Assembly: GCA_002425225.1 (NCBI GenBank)
Contig: DILV01000032.1
Coordinates: forward strand, 1 to 64,000
DNA: 64,000 nucleotides
Direction: 5' to 3'
From: Thiothrix sp. UBA5583
GTDB taxonomy: Bacteria; Pseudomonadota; Gammaproteobacteria; Thiotrichales; Thiotrichaceae
The notes under the pieces were generated by a model that was given only the letters and a program-made list of their open reading frames with translations, made no database searches and was not told the DNA's origin. This document shows, piece after piece, positions 61,075 to 64,000 of this stretch. Position 1 is the first letter of the stretch. Each line of letters begins with the position of its first letter. The translations under genes were made by a program, and so were the position numbers.

Positions 61075-63779
61075 CAGATGTCTCCCAATCGCTTGACCAC
61101 AATAACGATATTGTCATCCATTTCACTGCGGTGCTTGTCGAAGCCGAGACGCTGCATCAGTTTGAGCATCCCGGTATTGTGTGACAGCACCTCACCTTCC
61201 ACAGTACGCAACCCACGGTTGCGAGCAGCATCAATCAGGGTATTCATCATCAACCCGCCAAGACCACGGTTCTGCCAGTCATCCGCAATGACCAGTGCGA
61301 ACTCGCAACTGGCTTTGTCAGGATTGATGGCGTAACGTGCCACGCCGATTTCCACTTCCTGCCCATCCTGTTTGCTCAGTGCCACAAACGCCATTTCACG
61401 GTCATAATCAATTTGCGTAAGACGCACCAGCATGTCCGGGGTCAGCTCACGCAATGCCTGCATGAAACGCATGTAACGCGACTCTTTCGACAGGTTGCGC
61501 ACGAATGCCTGTTCCATTTCTGCATCTTCCGGGCGGATCGGGCGGATTACAATGTCAGTGCCATCCGCCAGTTGCTGACGCTTGACCAGATCGTTCGGGT
61601 AGGGGTGAATCGCCATGTGGTCATAACGCCGCGCCGTGGTTGGCGGGTAGTTGATGATGAAACGCGCATCCACTGCCACCACACCCTGCTCGTCTGCCAC
61701 CAGTGGGTTGATGTCCATTTCCACCACTTCCGGCAGCTCACATACCATCTCGGAAACACGCTGCATCACTTTCCACAATGCCTCAAAATTGATCGACGGC
61801 ATGTTGCGGAACTGCCCCAGTTGCCGTGCCACACGGGTACGACAAATGGTTTTCTTGATCATGTAATCGTTAAGCGGTGGCAGTGCCACGGCGCGGTCAC
61901 GGTGCACTTCCACCGATGTACCACCCGTACCGAAACTGATCACCGGGCCGAACACCGGGTCGCGTACCACACCGATCATCAGTTCGCGCGAAGCCTTGCC
62001 GTGATACATGCTTTCGATCGTCACGCCTTCGATGCGGGCTTCCGGCATACTGCGGCGGGCAGATTCAGTCAGCTCCTGATAGATGCTGCGTACCGCATGA
62101 GCACTGGCAACATTCAGGCGTACCCCATCCACATCCGATTTGTGCTGGATGTCGGGGGAACTGATCTTCATCACCACCGGATAACCGAGTGATTCTGCCG
62201 CCACCAACGCTTCCGACGGGCTGCGGGTAAGGATGGTCGGCATGGAGGGAATGCGGAATGCCGCCAGAATGGCGCGTGATTCCGTGGTGGAAAGCGAGCG
62301 TCGCCCTTCTGCCAGTACGCTTTCAATGATCAAGCGAGCACCGCCCACATCCGGCTCGCGTGCCTGCTCTTTTACTGAGGGAGGCACCTGCATCAGCAGT
62401 TTCTGGTTACTGCGGTACTGGGTGAGGTAGGCAAAGGCTTCCACTGCCGATTCAGGCGTGCGGAAACGCGGCACGCCCGCATCAGCGAGAATCTTGCGCC
62501 CTTCCGCCACCTGTTGTTCACCCATCCAGCAGGTCAGGATCGGTTTACAGTTCTTGCGGTTTTTGGTGTCCTTGCAGATGTCGACCACTGCCCGTGCCAC
62601 CCCTGCCGGGTCGGTCATGGCCTGCGGCGACAGGAGCACCAGAATACCATCCAGGTTCTCTTCCTGCATACAGACCTTGAGAGCTGCCGCATAACGTTCC
62701 GGGGTGGCATCACCGAGAATGTCCACCGGGTTGCCATGCGACCAAGTAAACGGCAACACCTTGTTCAATTCTGCCAGCGTAGTGGGGCTGAGTTCCGCCA
62801 TGCGCACACCGACTTCCACCACCCGGTCGGTCGCCATCACGCCCGGCCCACCACCATTGGTGACGATCAGTAGGCGATCCTGCTGGGCACGCAGACCGGA
62901 AGACAGGATTTGGGCTGCGGCAAACAGTTGGCTCACGTTGTTGACCCGCACCACTCCGGCACGCTCCAGCGCGGCTTCAAAGGCATCATCACAACCAACA
63001 ATCGCACCGGTGTGGGATGCAACCGCCCGCGACACCTCAGCATAACGCCCGGCTTTCAGCACAATCACCGGCTTCATACGCGAAGCAGTACGCAAACCAC
63101 TCATGAAACCACGGGCGTCATGAATGCCTTCCACATACAGCAGAATGCTGTCTGTTTTGGGGTCAAGCGCCAGAAAATCGAGCACATCACCGAAATCGAC
63201 ATCTGCGGTATCCCCCAGGGTCACGACGGTGGAGAAACCGATTTGCTGGCTGGCTGCCCAGTCAAGGATGGCGGTACACATCGCCCCAGACTGCGATACC
63301 AGTGCCAGATTGCCTGGTTGTGCCTGATTGCGGCTGAAAGTGGCATTAAGACCGACGGAAGGGCGCATGATGCCCAAACAGTTGGGGCCGATGATGTGAA
63401 CGCCAGACTCGCGGGCAATATCCACAATGTCTTTTTGCAGACGCTTGCCTTGTGGCCCGGTTTCGGCAAAGCCGGAGGAAATGACAACCACACCTTTGAC
63501 ACCATACTCCCCACACTGGCGAATAATGGCTGGGACTGTTTTGGCAGGCGTTGCAATCACCGCCAGATCAACCTGCTTGTTCAGATCAGTCAGGTTCGCC
63601 CAGGCTTTATGTCCTTGAATTTCGGCATGTTTGGGGTTAATCGGATAAATAGCCCCCTTGAACCCCGCAGACAGCAGGTTCTGGAAAACCAGGGTTCCAA
63701 CCGCATTTTCCCTGTGGCTGGCTCCAAAGACTGCAACATTCTGTGGAGAGAATAGTTGATTTAAGTAATGGTGACTCAT
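61068..63779 (-). CDS. patZ: PatZ-like protein lysine acetyltransferase (NDP-forming acyl-CoA synthetase domains plus GNAT)
   Basis: A 903-residue protein in the order of E. coli PatZ (YfiQ/Pka). A CoA-binding domain (FSPQNVAVFGASHRENAVGT; GVHIIGPNCLGIM) comes first, then succinyl-CoA-ligase-like domains (to about residue 480), an ATP-grasp domain (about 490-700, SLGYPVVMKISSPDIQHKSD), and a C-terminal GNAT domain (about 725-895: LTQIDYDREMAFVAL; DDWQNRGLGGLMMNTLIDAA). PatZ acetylates enzymes such as acetyl-CoA synthetase. The ATG at 63779 follows AGAGG; a longer frame to 63896 runs into the divergent gene. It faces a deacetylase-family gene head to head. Confidence 0.88.
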   Translation of the reverse strand: MSHHYLNQLFSPQNVAVFGASHRENAVGTLVFQNLLSAGFKGAIYPINPKHAEIQGHKAWANLTDLNKQVDLAVIATPAKTVPAIIRQCGEYGVKGVVVISSGFAETGPQGKRLQKDIVDIARESGVHIIGPNCLGIMRPSVGLNATFSRNQAQPGNLALVSQSGAMCTAILDWAASQQIGFSTVVTLGDTADVDFGDVLDFLALDPKTDSILLYVEGIHDARGFMSGLRTASRMKPVIVLKAGRYAEVSRAVASHTGAIVGCDDAFEAALERAGVVRVNNVSQLFAAAQILSSGLRAQQDRLLIVTNGGGPGVMATDRVVEVGVRMAELSPTTLAELNKVLPFTWSHGNPVDILGDATPERYAAALKVCMQEENLDGILVLLSPQAMTDPAGVARAVVDICKDTKNRKNCKPILTCWMGEQQVAEGRKILADAGVPRFRTPESAVEAFAYLTQYRSNQKLLMQVPPSVKEQAREPDVGGARLIIESVLAEGRRSLSTTESRAILAAFRIPSMPTILTRSPSEALVAAESLGYPVVMKISSPDIQHKSDVDGVRLNVASAHAVRSIYQELTESARRSMPEARIEGVTIESMYHGKASRELMIGVVRDPVFGPVISFGTGGTSVEVHRDRAVALPPLNDYMIKKTICRTRVARQLGQFRNMPSINFEALWKVMQRVSEMVCELPEVVEMDINPLVADEQGVVAVDARFIINYPPTTARRYDHMAIHPYPNDLVKRQQLADGTDIVIRPIRPEDAEMEQAFVRNLSKESRYMRFMQALRELTPDMLVRLTQIDYDREMAFVALSKQDGQEVEIGVARYAINPDKASCEFALVIADDWQNRGLGGLMMNTLIDAARNRGLRTVEGEVLSHNTGMLKLMQRLGFDKHRSEMDDNIVIVVKRLGDICC

Positions 63780-63872
63780 GACCAAAACCTCTATGATGTA
63801 CGAACACACTGCACAAAAGCCTATCTTTTTGTGCAATGCAGCATATTCTACTCCCATTTTATTTAAAAGAAC

Positions 63873-64000
63873 ATGACAGTTGCCGTAATTACTCACTCAC
63901 ACTGCCATTTGCACGATAACGGTACTCCCCATCACCCGGAGTGTTCTGATCGTCTGGATGCCATCAACAACCGCATGATCATGTCGGGGGTGGACTGGAT
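63873..64000 (+). CDS. Histone-deacetylase family protein, 5' end only
   Basis: An open frame starts at ATG 63873 and runs off the right edge. The first 42 residues include VAVITHSHCHLHDNGTPHHP and ECSDRLDAINNRM, the family-typical N-terminus of bacterial AcuC-like/HDAC-family deacetylases (H-D-x-G, HPE, RL). It is divergent from the acetyltransferase gene with 93 bases between start codons. Catalytic His/Asp residues lie beyond the window. Confidence 0.75.
   Translation, partial: MTVAVITHSHCHLHDNGTPHHPECSDRLDAINNRMIMSGVDW

Overview
The window looks like chromosomal DNA of a sulfur-oxidising gammaproteobacterium, most likely a Thiothrix-like member of the Thiotrichales (inference). Support: a Tat-exported SoxB, LPS-export genes lptF/lptG, a multi-cluster Rnf complex, RtcR, a PatZ-type acetyltransferase, GC-rich coding DNA, and many copies of a GC-rich interspersed repeat (core CCCCTTGCGGGGGAAGGG, followed by CTGGGGATGGGGG).

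Layout. 1-0.9 kb: 3' part of a type I restriction specificity gene. 1-8.3 kb: core genes (DUF2189 membrane protein; glutathione peroxidase-SDR-NTF2 operon; hybrid histidine kinase; K+ channel with DUF6394). 8.5-13.9 kb: envelope operon (ArnC-like and ArnT-like glycosyltransferases, PAP2 phosphatase, lptF, lptG). 13.9-18.4 kb: AT-rich accessory island with a decayed AAA/PDDEXK pseudogene and a minus-strand cassette of lipoprotein, M23 peptidase, T4-type lysozyme and two membrane proteins; the peptidase and lysozyme share an unrecognised N-terminal domain. 18.5-21.9 kb: orphan response regulator, a relic of rtcB, MipA/OmpV, and RtcR without its usual targets. 21.9-36 kb: malic enzyme, then an electron-transfer cluster (rnfB, a 1642-residue pyruvate:ferredoxin oxidoreductase, rnfCDGEA, a Cys-rich small membrane protein, ferredoxin-NADP reductase) behind an FNR-like box. 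36-41.8 kb: defence/TA island (TIR-STAND-TPR protein containing three in-frame repeat insertions, two PIN-toxin modules, an AAA ATPase). 41.8-46.4 kb: LysE exporter and a DctPQM TRAP operon with a universal stress protein, behind a probable sigma54 promoter with two palindromes. 46.5-47.5 kb: EndoU-like lipoprotein with a candidate immunity protein. 47.5-50.7 kb: ECF sigma factor and an anti-sigma factor fused to a DsrE-like domain, divergent from soxB. 50.8-64 kb: Kazal-like lipoprotein, PIMT-like methyltransferase, rhodanese, TolC, DUF1415, rhomboid, ABC exporter, di-heme cytochrome c, tRNA-Arg(CCG), AcuI-like reductase, ThiD, PatZ-like acetyltransferase, and the start of a deacetylase-family gene at the right edge.

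How the genes may work together. Pyruvate oxidation could feed ferredoxin to Rnf and to the NADP reductase, probably under low oxygen given the FNR-like box. The sigma/anti-sigma-DsrE pair is well placed to sense reduced sulfur and control soxB. All functional statements rest on reading motifs and gene order; no database search was run.
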